DNA of 64,000 bases from CAZKBP01 sp964551015 (GCA_964551015.1 CAZKBP010000032.1:8443-72442); one strand, 5' to 3'; counted from the stretch's first letter, positions 8,683 to 18,101 are shown. The notes: generated by a model from the letters alone, not told the origin. Made by a program: numbers and translations.

Positions 8683-9570
8683 TTATTCCCATCTTCCCAC
8701 GATTGCTATGGAAGTGAAGGGGTTTTTGTCATCTCTGGGGTCAATCGCCGTGTTCTCTTTCACTTCCAATAGAATGGGCGTTCCTTTCTCTTTGATACAG
8801 AGGTCGGTATTATTATCATTATCGTCAATGTCGGCTATTTGAAAAGGATGCACACTGATGGTGTCCCCGTCTTGCAGCAATTTCACGGTAAATGCATCTA
8901 ACTCGTTTTCACCCAGTTCTTCCCCATTGGTAGCCCGTACGCCTCCGGCCCACACGGCTTTGACGACCATTTGGGTTTCTTCCTTGGGGCAATCACAGCC
9001 CGTGCCTGTTTCGACATAGGGGTAATCTTCCTTGAAGGTGAAGTATTCCGCGTAGCTCAAAATGGGCCCTTGTTCCAGGGGAATCACGTCGGCGGTTTGT
9101 CCTTTGAAGTTGACACCCGTACGGCTCATCAGGTCGCCTGCTATTTTGACCGAAACGGGTGGGTTGTCGGGGTGATTGCCATATTCTCCGATGAGTAACA
9201 CGGTTCTCAGTTCAAATTCTTCACCAGCGGGTGGTAAAGAGGCCGCTTCCACTTCAAATACGGTTCCGTCTTTAGAAGTAACCTCAAAATCACTAGCATC
9301 TAGGGTAGCGGGGTCAACTTCCAGCGAAAAAACGATGGGCATGCCATCTTTCCCGGGTGCCTTTCTATACAGTAGTCTCGATCGCTGAGGCAATGCATTG
9401 TCTAAGCCAAAAAAAACGGTTAATACTTTAGCCTCTCGAGTTTTGTCTATTTCAGGGACGGAATCTGATTCTAAGACTTGAAGTCTACGATTATTGCAAG
9501 CGGTATTGACTCCGGCGATGAAAATTAAAATAACGGCCCATTGAGGAAAACGTAAAAAGAATGTTCTCAT
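8683..9570 (-). CDS. Exported protein of unknown function, probable lipoprotein
   Basis: This 295-aa protein begins with a hydrophobic segment (VILIFIAGVNTAC) ending at Cys24, which could be a lipidation site although the Asn at -3 is atypical. The body is acidic and beta-rich, with segments such as MPIVFSLEVDPATLDASDFEV and a C-rich stretch GTGCDCPKEETQ. The phrase LDASDFEVTSKDGTVFEVE resembles bacterial Ig-like or calcium-dependent beta folds, but I recognise no family. It reads towards the beta-barrel gene at 7851 with a 121-bp gap, so co-transcription is possible. A 17-nt palindrome lies 38 bp upstream of its start. Confidence 0.65.
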   Translation of the reverse strand: MRTFFLRFPQWAVILIFIAGVNTACNNRRLQVLESDSVPEIDKTREAKVLTVFFGLDNALPQRSRLLYRKAPGKDGMPIVFSLEVDPATLDASDFEVTSKDGTVFEVEAASLPPAGEEFELRTVLLIGEYGNHPDNPPVSVKIAGDLMSRTGVNFKGQTADVIPLEQGPILSYAEYFTFKEDYPYVETGTGCDCPKEETQMVVKAVWAGGVRATNGEELGENELDAFTVKLLQDGDTISVHPFQIADIDDNDNNTDLCIKEKGTPILLEVKENTAIDPRDDKNPFTSIAIVGRWE

Positions 9571-9607
9571 TGATTTATTTTGTTTTTTTTGTTTTCAAAA
9601 AAAATAA

Positions 9608-9624
9608 TTGACTACCGTAGTCAA
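9608..9624. promoter_or_regulatory. Perfect 17-nt palindrome upstream of the exported protein gene
   Basis: TTGACTAC-C-GTAGTCAA is an 8+1+8 perfect inverted repeat ending 38 bp before the start at 9570. Size and position fit a dimeric repressor operator. Its half TGACTACC also occurs upstream of the hybrid sensor and of the gene at 63052, but an 8-mer match alone is not significant. A second inverted repeat, GGAGTA-N5-TACTCC, lies at 9721-9737. Confidence 0.5.
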
Positions 9625-9856
9625 GCTATTGTACATTAGAAGTATAATAAAACTGTAAAAAGTGACTGATTCGTATAATTCGCTATTTGTTTTGGTATTT
9701 CAAGACGCTTGGTACCATGAGGAGTACCCAATACTCCCCTATGGTTCAACTCCAAAACGTCCTTCCTGCTGTTTTATCAATTCAGTTGAGCGACGAATCA
9801 AGCGCATGATGCTTGGATTCTAAAAATCCAATTTGGTTCGCCTCTTTTGTGTTAAT

Positions 9857-10082
9857 TTATTTTTTGTAAACGGGCTTGTAATTTGTTTTGTCAACGATCA
9901 TTTTCGCGATCACTTCTTTCATGATTCAGGTACCCCATTTCGCCCATTTTTCGGAATATACTTCGGTCTACTTTGCCCTGGGCTTCCCATTCTTTAAGGT
10001 AGGGCAATACTTCTGCTTTAAAGAAATCCCTAAGGGATTCTCTAAATAATTCATGTTCTTCTGAAAAGAATAAAGATTTCAT
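9857..10082 (-). pseudogene. Acyl-CoA dehydrogenase remnant: both ends kept, middle deleted
   Basis: The frame starting at 10082 encodes about 50 residues matching the acyl-CoA dehydrogenase N-terminus (FFSEEHELFRESLRDFF, then FRKMGEMGYL). The match then stops. In a different frame (9857-9925) a short peptide, IMKEVIAKMIVDKTNYKP, resembles the usual C-terminal helix of the same family and ends at a stop. Normal family length is about 380 residues, so roughly 300 codons including the FAD site and catalytic Glu are missing and the join is out of frame. It lies about 110 bp downstream of the arylsulfatase on the same strand. No product is expected. Confidence 0.75.
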
Positions 10083-10195
10083 GGTAACTTATTTGTCTTA
10101 CTGTTTATATCTTCAAGTTGCCGTTTAATCAAATTTTTTCCCAAATAGCGGGCTATTCATAATTTGCGATACGATCAAAAAGTACTTTCGCTAGA

Positions 10196-12034
10196 TCATT
10201 TTGCGAATTCTTTCTTTTTCTTTCGCCTTCTTACCAACCAGACAATAAGCAACCCAATTCCCAGGGCGAAACCAATCAGGTAGGGCAGGAAGCGCATAAT
10301 CAAGGCGGTTCTAGACTTTTTAATCACTTCGCTAACGGCAGAGTAGCCCTCGGGCATTTGGATCACGCCCACTTCTTTGGCGTATCTTTCATAAGCAGAT
10401 AACATTTTTTGGAATTGCTTGGCCTCTGATTTTGCCAGGTCATTTGTTTCCGTGGGGTCTGTCATCAGATTGTATAGATGCCATTCCGTATCGCCGAGCG
10501 GGATATTGTTCTTGACGATTTTATAACCATCTAAGAAATAAGCAGAACTATTAGCCGCTTCCAAGCCCACGCCTTCGCCTTGGGCGTACACCGGAACTTG
10601 GGTATCCTTGATATGCGGCAGGAGGCTTTTGCCCGTAATGGGGGCGTAGCCTTCATTGGCGGAGCTAGAGATTCCCACCAAATCATAGATGGTAGGGGCA
10701 ATATCTGTAAAAAAGCAAAACTCATTCGAGCGAACCTTTTGGGGAAGGTTTGCGCCGCTGATGATTAATGGCACCCGAAGCCCTCCTTCGCCCGTGTAGT
10801 ACTTAAAATAGTCAAAAGGCGAAGCCAGAGCCGTGGCAAACCCAGGCCCGATTGCCCCATAGTAATCTTCTGCTCCATTTTTTTGATAATCACGCTGATA
10901 TCCCAGCCCCAGCGCTTTTATCAGATACATATTTGCGTGATAATCGGCGCCATCGGGGCCATTGTCGGAAGTGACGATAAAAATGGTATTTTCAAATAAG
11001 CCCTCTTTTTTCAGGTACGCCATGTAGCGTCCGATGTGATAATCCATGGCCTCCAGCATGCCCGCCAAAAATGCCATGTCAATCGTGTAAGTGTTTTGCT
11101 CCTCTTCGGATAACGTTTCCCATTTTCTTAAGGGAGTGAAAGTTTCTCCCAACTGGGCATTTTCGGGGAGGATTCCGAGAGCTTTTGCTTTTTCAAACCG
11201 TTTTTCTCTTAGCTGATCCCAGCCTTGCTTGTAGGTATCCAAGTAATGATCGACAAATTCCTTGGGAGCCTGCAGGGGCGCATGAATGGCCTGAAAGGCG
11301 ATGTAGGAGAAGAAAGGATTGTCTTTGTTGGGGTCTTCCTGATGAAAAGAGATGATTTTGTCTATGTAGGTTTTGGAAGAATAAAAATCATCCGGTAAGT
11401 CAACTATTTTTCCGTCTTGGTGCCATTTTGCGGTGGTTTTCACGGGCAGATATCCCCTTTCTTTATAATTATCTGCGCCGGAGCCATCGAGCACAAAGGA
11501 GCGATCAAACCCTCTTTGGTTGGGTAATGTGCTTGGGGTATGTCCTAAATGCCACTTTCCGGTGGTATAGGTATTATAATCGGCCTCTTTTAAGCGGGTA
11601 GCGATGGTTTGGACTTTATCATTCAGGATTCCAGCATATCCGGGCTTGTCTTGGAAGCCGGGAGGTAACATTACGGGCAAATTGGCCACACCCGTCAAAT
11701 GGCTGTCCGTACCGGTCAGCAACATGGCTCGGGAAGGGGCACAGACCGGGGAGGCGTGAAAGTTGGTAAACATCATCCCATTCTGAGCCAATTGGTCAAG
11801 GTTGGGGGTGTTGGCCTCGCCGCCAAAGGCACCAAAATCCATTAGCCCCGAGTCATCCACCAAGATCAAAACAATATTGGGCTTCGCTGGCGCGGCTTCG
11901 GTTTGGGTAGAGTCGGACTCAATGTCCAAAGAGTCCGTTTGAGCGTAGGCAGAACTCATGTAACTAATGACTAGCAAGACATACGGAACATAGTATTTTA
12001 GAAACCTCATGCTTGTCTTTTTTGATGTCATCAT
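10196..12034 (-). CDS. Membrane-anchored arylsulfatase (S1 type), copy 1
   Basis: This 612-aa protein has a signal peptide (cleavage near residue 31, AYAQ). Its catalytic domain has the metal-binding DD at 60-61 (LILVDDSG) and the C98-A-P-S-R102 motif, whose Cys becomes formylglycine in type I sulfatases. GKWHLGH (159-165), the His in AIHAP (251) and TSDN (355-358) complete the active site. A C-terminal TM helix (FLPYLIGFALGIGLLIVWLV) and basic tail RRRKKKK anchor it, so the catalytic part faces the periplasm. It hydrolyses a sulfate ester; the substrate is unknown. It is paralogous to the gene at 13657 with very high DNA identity in the C-terminal half, and lies directly downstream of the acyltransferase at 12060 (25-bp gap). 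No formylglycine-generating enzyme is in the window. Confidence 0.93.
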   Translation of the reverse strand: MMTSKKTSMRFLKYYVPYVLLVISYMSSAYAQTDSLDIESDSTQTEAAPAKPNIVLILVDDSGLMDFGAFGGEANTPNLDQLAQNGMMFTNFHASPVCAPSRAMLLTGTDSHLTGVANLPVMLPPGFQDKPGYAGILNDKVQTIATRLKEADYNTYTTGKWHLGHTPSTLPNQRGFDRSFVLDGSGADNYKERGYLPVKTTAKWHQDGKIVDLPDDFYSSKTYIDKIISFHQEDPNKDNPFFSYIAFQAIHAPLQAPKEFVDHYLDTYKQGWDQLREKRFEKAKALGILPENAQLGETFTPLRKWETLSEEEQNTYTIDMAFLAGMLEAMDYHIGRYMAYLKKEGLFENTIFIVTSDNGPDGADYHANMYLIKALGLGYQRDYQKNGAEDYYGAIGPGFATALASPFDYFKYYTGEGGLRVPLIISGANLPQKVRSNEFCFFTDIAPTIYDLVGISSSANEGYAPITGKSLLPHIKDTQVPVYAQGEGVGLEAANSSAYFLDGYKIVKNNIPLGDTEWHLYNLMTDPTETNDLAKSEAKQFQKMLSAYERYAKEVGVIQMPEGYSAVSEVIKKSRTALIMRFLPYLIGFALGIGLLIVWLVRRRKKKKEFAK

Positions 12035-12059
12035 TTTCTAAATGTCTTTTCCTTGAGGT

Positions 12060-13400
12060 TTATTGATAGTTTTTTAAAAGCTGGAATACTTCTTTGGATG
12101 CCTTTTCATAAGCTTTGATCATCAACTCTTTATCAACCAATTTGGGATCGGTATGGAGGTAAAGCTGAACTTCTCCATTATAGTTTGACCAAGCAAACTT
12201 GGTTCTTTCGTAAGGCGAGAGGGGTACGCGCAAGTGATGAGCAATTACTTGAGCCGAGTCAATGGTCAGTGCCTCATCGGCCAAGGGGAAATAATTCGAT
12301 ATATAATCAGTGATTGAGCTTTCGATCAAGGTAGATTCAAGCCAAGGAACTTGTCTCAGAATTTTCCAGTTTCTGCCCGTAGTTTCGTAAGAACTGGCCG
12401 CAGGAGAGATATTGGTAACTCTTTGATGCATTTCTTCTATGTTTTCTAGGGGAAATACAAGGGGGAACAGCTTGATGGCCCGGTTATTCCCTTCGTCGGT
12501 TTCAAGTGAGCTGGTTCTGAGGCTCAAGGGTGTTAATACGGGTCGGAGATAGTCAGTATTTTCATCGTTAATATCCAAATGATAATGGGTGATGGCTCTC
12601 GTGGCGATAAAAGAAAAGATATCACTCATGGACAAATTTGCCTTTTTTCCCAATTCCCTCAGCACTTTATCTTTGAAGGGTAGTATAATTTTTTTGACTT
12701 CATAGCCTGATTCCGTAAATCCTTTCTCTCGCTTGGGGTCGAAAATATGATCTAATGCTTGCTTAACAATGTACGAGCCTTCACTCGTTTTTTTGCCTTG
12801 GGAATCAATTTGATAACCGAATTGAGTGCGTTCCCCTTTTACTTCGAATAAATGTTTGGCTTGCTTATTGAACATCCCCTCAAAATCAGAAACCACGTGA
12901 TGCCAGACAAACAGAAATTGACGACGATCTGCGGTTATATAAGCCCGAAATAAGGGTAGTCCTTCTCCTAGTTCATAAGCTTGTGAGACATCATAATCCG
13001 CTTGTATTCTAACTTCCTCTAAATTTTCGGTAGCATCGAGTACACGAAAGTTTTGATTCCAGTCGGGTTCTGCTTTTTGCCAATAAGGCAATCCGTCTAC
13101 GACCACCACGTTTCGGTGGAACATTCGGTATTCGTCTACCAGTTTTTTCAATCTTTTCAAGACGGTAGCTTCATCCAATTCTCGATCAAACGAATAAAGC
13201 ACCACACAAGACATGAAGCGGTTGGTGGGCTTTTGCATGAGCCAAAAGATAGAATCTCCATCTGCTACGGTTTCCAACTCTTCCGGTAACTGTGAAAATC
13301 TCCATTGACGATAAGCGATGAAGGATAAGACAATTACCGCCAGACTTACAAAAAAGATGGCTATTACTTTCAGTACTTTTCTTAGAGTTTTTTTCATCAT
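12060..13400 (-). CDS. Membrane-anchored HHxxxD acyltransferase (wax ester synthase/condensation-like)
   Basis: A 446-aa protein with an N-terminal TM anchor (residues 9-29, VLKVIAIFFVSLAVIVLSFIAY). The body resembles the CoA-dependent acyltransferase/condensation superfamily: an early region (DGDSIFWLMQKPTNRFMSCVVLYSF, 48-71) and the hallmark H167-H168-V-V-S-D172 motif (WHHVVSDFEG). The later region has SLRTSS and the interface segment DYISNYFPLADEALTID, as in WES/DGAT or alcohol acyltransferases. This family moves an acyl group from acyl-CoA or a carrier onto an alcohol or amine. The anchor suggests work on a membrane lipid, with active-site side uncertain. It sits between two arylsulfatases on the same strand, probably co-expressed with the downstream one. 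Confidence 0.75.
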   Translation of the reverse strand: MMKKTLRKVLKVIAIFFVSLAVIVLSFIAYRQWRFSQLPEELETVADGDSIFWLMQKPTNRFMSCVVLYSFDRELDEATVLKRLKKLVDEYRMFHRNVVVVDGLPYWQKAEPDWNQNFRVLDATENLEEVRIQADYDVSQAYELGEGLPLFRAYITADRRQFLFVWHHVVSDFEGMFNKQAKHLFEVKGERTQFGYQIDSQGKKTSEGSYIVKQALDHIFDPKREKGFTESGYEVKKIILPFKDKVLRELGKKANLSMSDIFSFIATRAITHYHLDINDENTDYLRPVLTPLSLRTSSLETDEGNNRAIKLFPLVFPLENIEEMHQRVTNISPAASSYETTGRNWKILRQVPWLESTLIESSITDYISNYFPLADEALTIDSAQVIAHHLRVPLSPYERTKFAWSNYNGEVQLYLHTDPKLVDKELMIKAYEKASKEVFQLLKNYQ

Positions 13401-13557
13401 TGTTAATTTATGGTAGCAACCAACTTAGAATTAAGCAAATAAATATAATGATATAAAGCCCATCAACAAAAAACGAATAAAGCGATGGCTCCTCAATTGT
13501 AAGTCTGCCCCCCCTCGGGTGCTCTATAAGTAGTGTCTAGGAGGAAGGTAAAGGGTT

Positions 13558-13589
13558 CAGGTAGTCAGCTATAATTTTCTGACCACCTG
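13558..13589. repeat. Hairpin between acyltransferase and second sulfatase
   Basis: CAGGTAGTCAG (13558-13568) pairs with CTGACCACCTG (13579-13589) with one wobble and a 10-nt loop. No T-run follows on either strand, so it is not a standard terminator. It may be an operator, attenuator or RNA-processing site. Confidence 0.5.
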
Positions 13590-13656
13590 AATTTTATTCT
13601 CTACATCGCAAGGAGTAATTCCTATGATGTAAATTTGATTAGTTACTGAATCCCCG

Positions 13657-15492
13657 CTAAGAGTGAACTGAGTTCTTTTTCTTTCGGCTTCTCACCCTTC
13701 TCACAATCCAAACGATCAGGAGCACGACCACCAGCACGATAGCCGCAATGTAAGGCGAGAATTTCCAGAGCAATGCTCTCGTAGATTTTTTCAAAACTTC
13801 CCCAGAGGCAGAGTATCCTTTGGGCATTTCAAGCACGCCGACTTCTTTGGCATACTTCTCGTATTCGGCCAACATTTTCTCGAATAGCTCGGGATTAGAT
13901 TTTGCCAAGTCATTTCGCTCCATAGGATCCTCCACGAGATTGTACAGATGCCATTCCATATCTCCCAGAGGGATGTTGTTTTTGACGATTTTGTAGCCAT
14001 CTAAGAAATAAGCGGAGCTACTTGCAGCTTCTAGTCCTACGCCTTCACCTTTAGCATATACCGGAACTTGGGTATCCTTGATATGTGGCAGGAGGCTTTT
14101 GCCCGTAATTGGGGCATAGCCCTCATTGGCGGAAGTAGAGATTCCTACCAAATCATAGATGGTAGGCGCAATATCGGTGAAGAAACAAAACTCATTCGTG
14201 CGAGTACCTTGGGGGAGGTTAGGTCCGTAGATAATGAGGGGAACACGAAGTCCTCCTTCGCCTGTGTAGTATTTAAAATAGTCAAAAGGAGAGGCCAGTG
14301 CCGTGGCAAACTCCGGCTCAAGGGAACCAAAATAGTCTTCTTCTGGCTTATTTTTGTAATCAGTGTGATATCCCAATCCCACGGCATTCATCAGATATAG
14401 ATTGGGGAGAAATTCACCTCCATCGGGGCCATTGTCGGCAGTGACGATAAAAATAGTATTTTCAAACAATCCTTTTTTCTTCAGGTACTCTACATAGCGC
14501 CCCACGTGATAATCCATGGCTTCCAGCATTCCTGCGGTAACGGCCATCGCCATCGCACGGGAATCTTTTTCTTCCTCAGATAGCTCTTCCCATTTTTTCA
14601 AGGTGGTAAATCTCTCTCCTAGCTCGGCACTCGCGGGGAGGATGCCCATTTCCTTTGCCTTTTCAAATCGTCTCTTTCTGAGTGGGTCCCAACCGCCCTT
14701 GTAAGTATCCACGTAATGGTCAACAAATTCTTTGGGAGCCTGAATTGGCGCGTGAATGGCCTGAAAAGCGATGTAGGAGAAAAAAGGATTATCTTTATTG
14801 GATTCTTCTTCGTGAAAAGAGATCGTTTTGTCTACATAAGTTTTAGAAGAGTAGAAATCCTCGGGTAGCTCTGTTTCTTCCCCATCAGCATACCAGTGGG
14901 CTACGGTTTTCATAGGCAAATAGCCTCTGGCCTCGTAGTTATTAGCACCTGAACTTCCTAAAATAAAAGAGCGGTCAAATCCTCTTTTAGTGGGCAAGGT
15001 CTTCTCATCGTGCCCCAAGTGCCATTTTCCGGTGGCATAAGTATTATAATCCAACTCTTTCAAGCGCGTGGCGATGGTTTGTACCTTATCGTTTAACACC
15101 CCACCGTAGCCGGGTTTGCCTTGATACTCCTCGGGTAGCATTTCTGGCAAGTTGGCTACTCCCGTCAAATGACTATCCGAGCCCGTTAATAACATTGCTC
15201 GGGAGGGAGAACAAACTGGGGAGGCGTGCATATTGGTAAACATCATACCTGCTCCTGCCAATTGGTCAATGTTTGGCGTTTTGGCCTCTCCACCCATAAC
15301 GCCAAAGTCCGTCAGCCCAGAGTCATCTACTAAAATCAGAACGATATTGGGCTTAGCCACTACAGAATCAATTTGCGTAGAATCGGACTGAACCGCCAAA
15401 GAGTCAGTTTGCGCGTAAGTAGCGTTAAAAAGAGTAATCGTAAGGAAGAAGAATAAAACGTGTTTTTCTAGAAACTTCATTAGAGTGATCAT
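13657..15492 (-). CDS. Membrane-anchored arylsulfatase (S1 type), copy 2
   Basis: About 611 aa if translation begins at the ATG ending at 15492 (MITLMKFLEK), which matches the start layout of copy 1; 15480 is an alternative, and longer starts give a non-signal leader. It has a signal peptide ending ATYAQ, LILVDDSG metal ligands, a C-S-P-S-R formylglycine motif (Cys about residue 94), GKWHLGH, IHAP and TADNGPDG. A C-terminal TM helix (IAAIVLVVVLLIVWIV) plus an RRVRSRKKK tail anchor it to the inner membrane. It is a sulfate-ester hydrolase facing the periplasm. It differs from copy 1 mainly in the N-terminal third and mid-region loops, which suggests different substrates. Confidence 0.92.
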   Translation of the reverse strand: MITLMKFLEKHVLFFFLTITLFNATYAQTDSLAVQSDSTQIDSVVAKPNIVLILVDDSGLTDFGVMGGEAKTPNIDQLAGAGMMFTNMHASPVCSPSRAMLLTGSDSHLTGVANLPEMLPEEYQGKPGYGGVLNDKVQTIATRLKELDYNTYATGKWHLGHDEKTLPTKRGFDRSFILGSSGANNYEARGYLPMKTVAHWYADGEETELPEDFYSSKTYVDKTISFHEEESNKDNPFFSYIAFQAIHAPIQAPKEFVDHYVDTYKGGWDPLRKRRFEKAKEMGILPASAELGERFTTLKKWEELSEEEKDSRAMAMAVTAGMLEAMDYHVGRYVEYLKKKGLFENTIFIVTADNGPDGGEFLPNLYLMNAVGLGYHTDYKNKPEEDYFGSLEPEFATALASPFDYFKYYTGEGGLRVPLIIYGPNLPQGTRTNEFCFFTDIAPTIYDLVGISTSANEGYAPITGKSLLPHIKDTQVPVYAKGEGVGLEAASSSAYFLDGYKIVKNNIPLGDMEWHLYNLVEDPMERNDLAKSNPELFEKMLAEYEKYAKEVGVLEMPKGYSASGEVLKKSTRALLWKFSPYIAAIVLVVVLLIVWIVRRVRSRKKKNSVHS

Positions 15493-15616
15493 TTTTAGAT
15501 AAAATAGTAATGGGTGCTGTAAGTAATGCTTTAATCGCCAGCAAGTGGTTCGTGTAGGCACGCGCCACGGGGATAGACTCAAAAAGCATTACTTGTGTAG
15601 CACTACCAAAATATGA

Positions 15617-16474
15617 TTACTGTTTTTTAGATATGAATTCCAAGATCAGTTGCGAGGTTTCGTGGCCAGAGTTTTGGTTCTGCCCCGTTACAAAGCGTTT
15701 TTCCTCGTCGGTCACCGTGACGGTGGCTAAAAAGTCAAGCCATTTGTGAGAAGCTACGTAATTAGCACCTGCTTTTTTTAATTCATCCTCAGGGTGCTTG
15801 GGCGTGAATTTGATGCCAAATACATCCAGTTGTCTCTGCGTTACGCCCGTCATGGTTCGGCCTTTAATCAAGTGTTCGCCATTTTTGTCTTTGGCCTCGG
15901 TAAAGGCTAAGGCGCCGTGGCATACACTTCCGTAAATAACGTCTGAATTGTAATAGCCTTCGCTGACTTTTTGAGCAAGGAGTTCGGACTGTGCCAGATC
16001 GTAAGAGGCTCCCCAACCGCCAGCAAAAAATACCACATCGTATTCTTTAAAATCAACATCTTTGAGAGGAATGGAATTTTTCACTTTGGCTTGGAAAGTT
16101 TCATCTTTCAAAAAGCGTTTATCCGAGTCGTCTTTTATAAAATATAAGAATGAGTTCGGGTCAATGGGAATTTCTCCGCCTTGGATACTGGCTACATCCA
16201 CTTGCATACCTGCATCCAAAAATTCATAGTAGGGAATAGTCATTTCGGAACCAAATACACCGGTGGGAGCACCCGTGGATTCTCCGGGCTTGTTCAACAT
16301 GCCGTGGCTAGTGGTTACAACCAGTGCCTTTTTGCCTTTTAGATTGTACTTTTTCCCGTTATAATCAGGATGAAGTCCTCCTGCTTTGAGGATGGCAGGT
16401 AGAAGCGCCGCGGTGGCTCCTCCCAATACTGCAACTGAGGACAAACCGTAAGTTAATGCTTTTTTGAAGTTCAT
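15617..16474 (-). CDS. Exported DJ-1/PfpI-superfamily protein (Hsp31-like)
   Basis: This 285-aa protein starts with a hydrophobic leader (residues 5-26). A DJ-1/PfpI fold follows: ALVVTTSHGMLNKPGESTGAPTGVFGSE with a conserved Glu (E77), YDVVFFAGGWG, and the nucleophile elbow GSVCHGALAF with Cys185-His186. The insertions match the larger Hsp31/glyoxalase-III-like branch that includes chaperones and protein or nucleotide deglycases. The reaction here is not certain. It lies just upstream of sulfatase copy 2 on the same strand, so they may be co-transcribed. The leader suggests a periplasmic location, unusual for this superfamily. Confidence 0.85.
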   Translation of the reverse strand: MNFKKALTYGLSSVAVLGGATAALLPAILKAGGLHPDYNGKKYNLKGKKALVVTTSHGMLNKPGESTGAPTGVFGSEMTIPYYEFLDAGMQVDVASIQGGEIPIDPNSFLYFIKDDSDKRFLKDETFQAKVKNSIPLKDVDFKEYDVVFFAGGWGASYDLAQSELLAQKVSEGYYNSDVIYGSVCHGALAFTEAKDKNGEHLIKGRTMTGVTQRQLDVFGIKFTPKHPEDELKKAGANYVASHKWLDFLATVTVTDEEKRFVTGQNQNSGHETSQLILEFISKKQ

Positions 16475-16748
16475 GATGTTTTAAAATTTTAGAAAGAATT
16501 GTCTAAATGTGTTAATTTGATTGCGAAAATTTCCAATCTCTGGTTCTGATAAAGCAAATTTCTGAGAGGGTAATACCCAAGCGAACACTAAACTGGCCAC
16601 AGCAAGGCTGTTGTTGCTGGAAAAATTGGCAAAATCAGGTTCCGAAAATGAAAATTTGCACGCCAAAGATAAACTTAAAAAAAACTCAAAATTCAAAATT
16701 AATCGTTTGATAATTTAATTTTTTTTCCGTAACAGTGTGATCTATTGA

Positions 16749-16936
16749 TTAGACCGCCACGGCCTCGAATTCCTTTACGACATCGGCTGCAGATGCTATG
16801 GATTTGATATTATCCACGCCTTTTCCAGCTTGCCAAAACTGGACATTGTCATCAAAAGCAGTTTTGGAGTAATTCTTTAAGCCTTTGCAGCAAGAAAGAC
16901 AAGCACTTTATTAATAGTATTCTTTTCTTTGTTCAT
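16749..16936 (-). pseudogene. Nitronate monooxygenase remnant, internally deleted
   Basis: The frame ending at 16749 encodes FDDNVQFWQAGKGVDNIKSI then AADVVKEFEAVAV, matching the typical C-terminus of nitronate monooxygenase (2-nitropropane dioxygenase) proteins, but it opens after a stop and has no start. An ATG at 16936 in another frame gives MNKEKNTINKVL, a plausible N-terminus of the same family. About 300 codons, including the FMN site, would be missing. It lies 35 bp after the MBL hydrolase gene on the same strand. The C-terminal call is good; the N-terminal part is tentative. Confidence 0.55.
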
Positions 16937-16971
16937 AATTATGAATAGATGTATAGCACGACTAACCCTAT

Positions 16972-18024
16972 CTATTTTACAATAAAGAGATCTCCATCTT
17001 CAGAAAAATGAATTTCTCCATCATAACCTGTTAATTCCTGTTTATATAAGTTTTTGACAATAATAAAATCAGGGGCGGGGGCAAAATGATGCAGGACTAG
17101 CTTTTTGACGTTGGCTTTACGGGCAATTTCGGCTACGTCGGCCGGTGGGGTGTGATAGTCCTGAATATCGTGAACAATTTTTGAATTTCTGCCCATGTTT
17201 GCCTCTGCTAGTTTGGCTTCTATTTTTTGCATAAGGGAATTCAAGATAACCTCGTGCAAGAGCAAATCGGCATCTTTGGCCATTTCTAAGACGAGGTCAT
17301 TTTTCTTAGTATCTCCACTGATTACTACTTTTTTTCCCTTGTACTCAATGGCATAGCCCACAGCTGGTTCAATCGGTTCGTGATTGACATCAAAAGCCGT
17401 AATGGTAATCCCATCCTGCTCGTAGACTACTTCTTTTCCCCCTTGCACATTTTTAAATTCGTGGGCAATCGCTCTGGCTTTTGAAATATCCATGATCTCA
17501 GTGCCGTGGTGCGCTACTCGATGCTGGTTCTCGATATGCAAAAATTGATTGATGGCTTGATTTAAGGTATCGGTTCCGTCTGGGCCATAGAGATGTAAAT
17601 CATTCCTACGCCCCAATAACCAAGAGCGGCTAATCAGACCTGGCAAATCTATCATGTGGTCAGAGTGCCAATGCGTGATAAAAATTCCATCTAGTTTATC
17701 CAGCGGCAATCCCATCACTTCGGCTCTTTGTACAATCCCATCCCCCACGTCAAACATGAAAAAATGACCATTCACGATCACGGCCGTTCCCGTTTGCATG
17801 CGTTCTCCGGGGAAGGGAGAGGCGGTGCCCACGGTATAAACCCGGATACTTTCTTGGTCTTGCAGGATCGCTTCATTTTTTTCGTTAGCCGCGATGATTT
17901 GTTTCACTCGCTGATTAGCCATAAAGGACACAAATGCCCCGGGAAAAAAAGTAATACTGATCCAGACTGAAATTCCCAATACTCCTATGATGACTAGAAA
18001 AATAATAATCAATCGCTTTTTCAT
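16972..18024 (-). CDS. MBL-fold hydrolase with N-terminal membrane anchor (RNase Z/arylsulfatase-like)
   Basis: This 350-aa protein has one N-terminal TM helix (residues 4-27) and a metallo-beta-lactamase fold. Zinc ligands are clear: H118-W-H120-S-D122-H123, then a His in VNHEP (215), the Asp in SGDT (238) and LHH (312-313). Order and spacing match the RNase Z/atsA-type arylsulfatase subgroup (THWHSDHMIDLPGLI). With a membrane anchor, a role on tRNA is unlikely; a periplasmic esterase, sulfatase or lactonase role is more likely. It lies in the lipid/sulfatase region, between an enoyl-CoA hydratase remnant upstream and a nitronate monooxygenase remnant downstream. Confidence 0.85.
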   Translation of the reverse strand: MKKRLIIIFLVIIGVLGISVWISITFFPGAFVSFMANQRVKQIIAANEKNEAILQDQESIRVYTVGTASPFPGERMQTGTAVIVNGHFFMFDVGDGIVQRAEVMGLPLDKLDGIFITHWHSDHMIDLPGLISRSWLLGRRNDLHLYGPDGTDTLNQAINQFLHIENQHRVAHHGTEIMDISKARAIAHEFKNVQGGKEVVYEQDGITITAFDVNHEPIEPAVGYAIEYKGKKVVISGDTKKNDLVLEMAKDADLLLHEVILNSLMQKIEAKLAEANMGRNSKIVHDIQDYHTPPADVAEIARKANVKKLVLHHFAPAPDFIIVKNLYKQELTGYDGEIHFSEDGDLFIVK

Positions 18025-18101
18025 CTCTGATCAATTGTACAAGTTATGATGAGCCTTGGCCCCTGCTCACGGGCAGAAGCATCAATACTCTTATTCTTTG
18101 A

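Noticed and set aside
16481..16696. 71-aa minus-strand frame just before the DJ-1 gene end region
   Set aside because: Phe/Ser-rich low-complexity product, no homology sense, lies in the promoter of the DJ-1-like gene.
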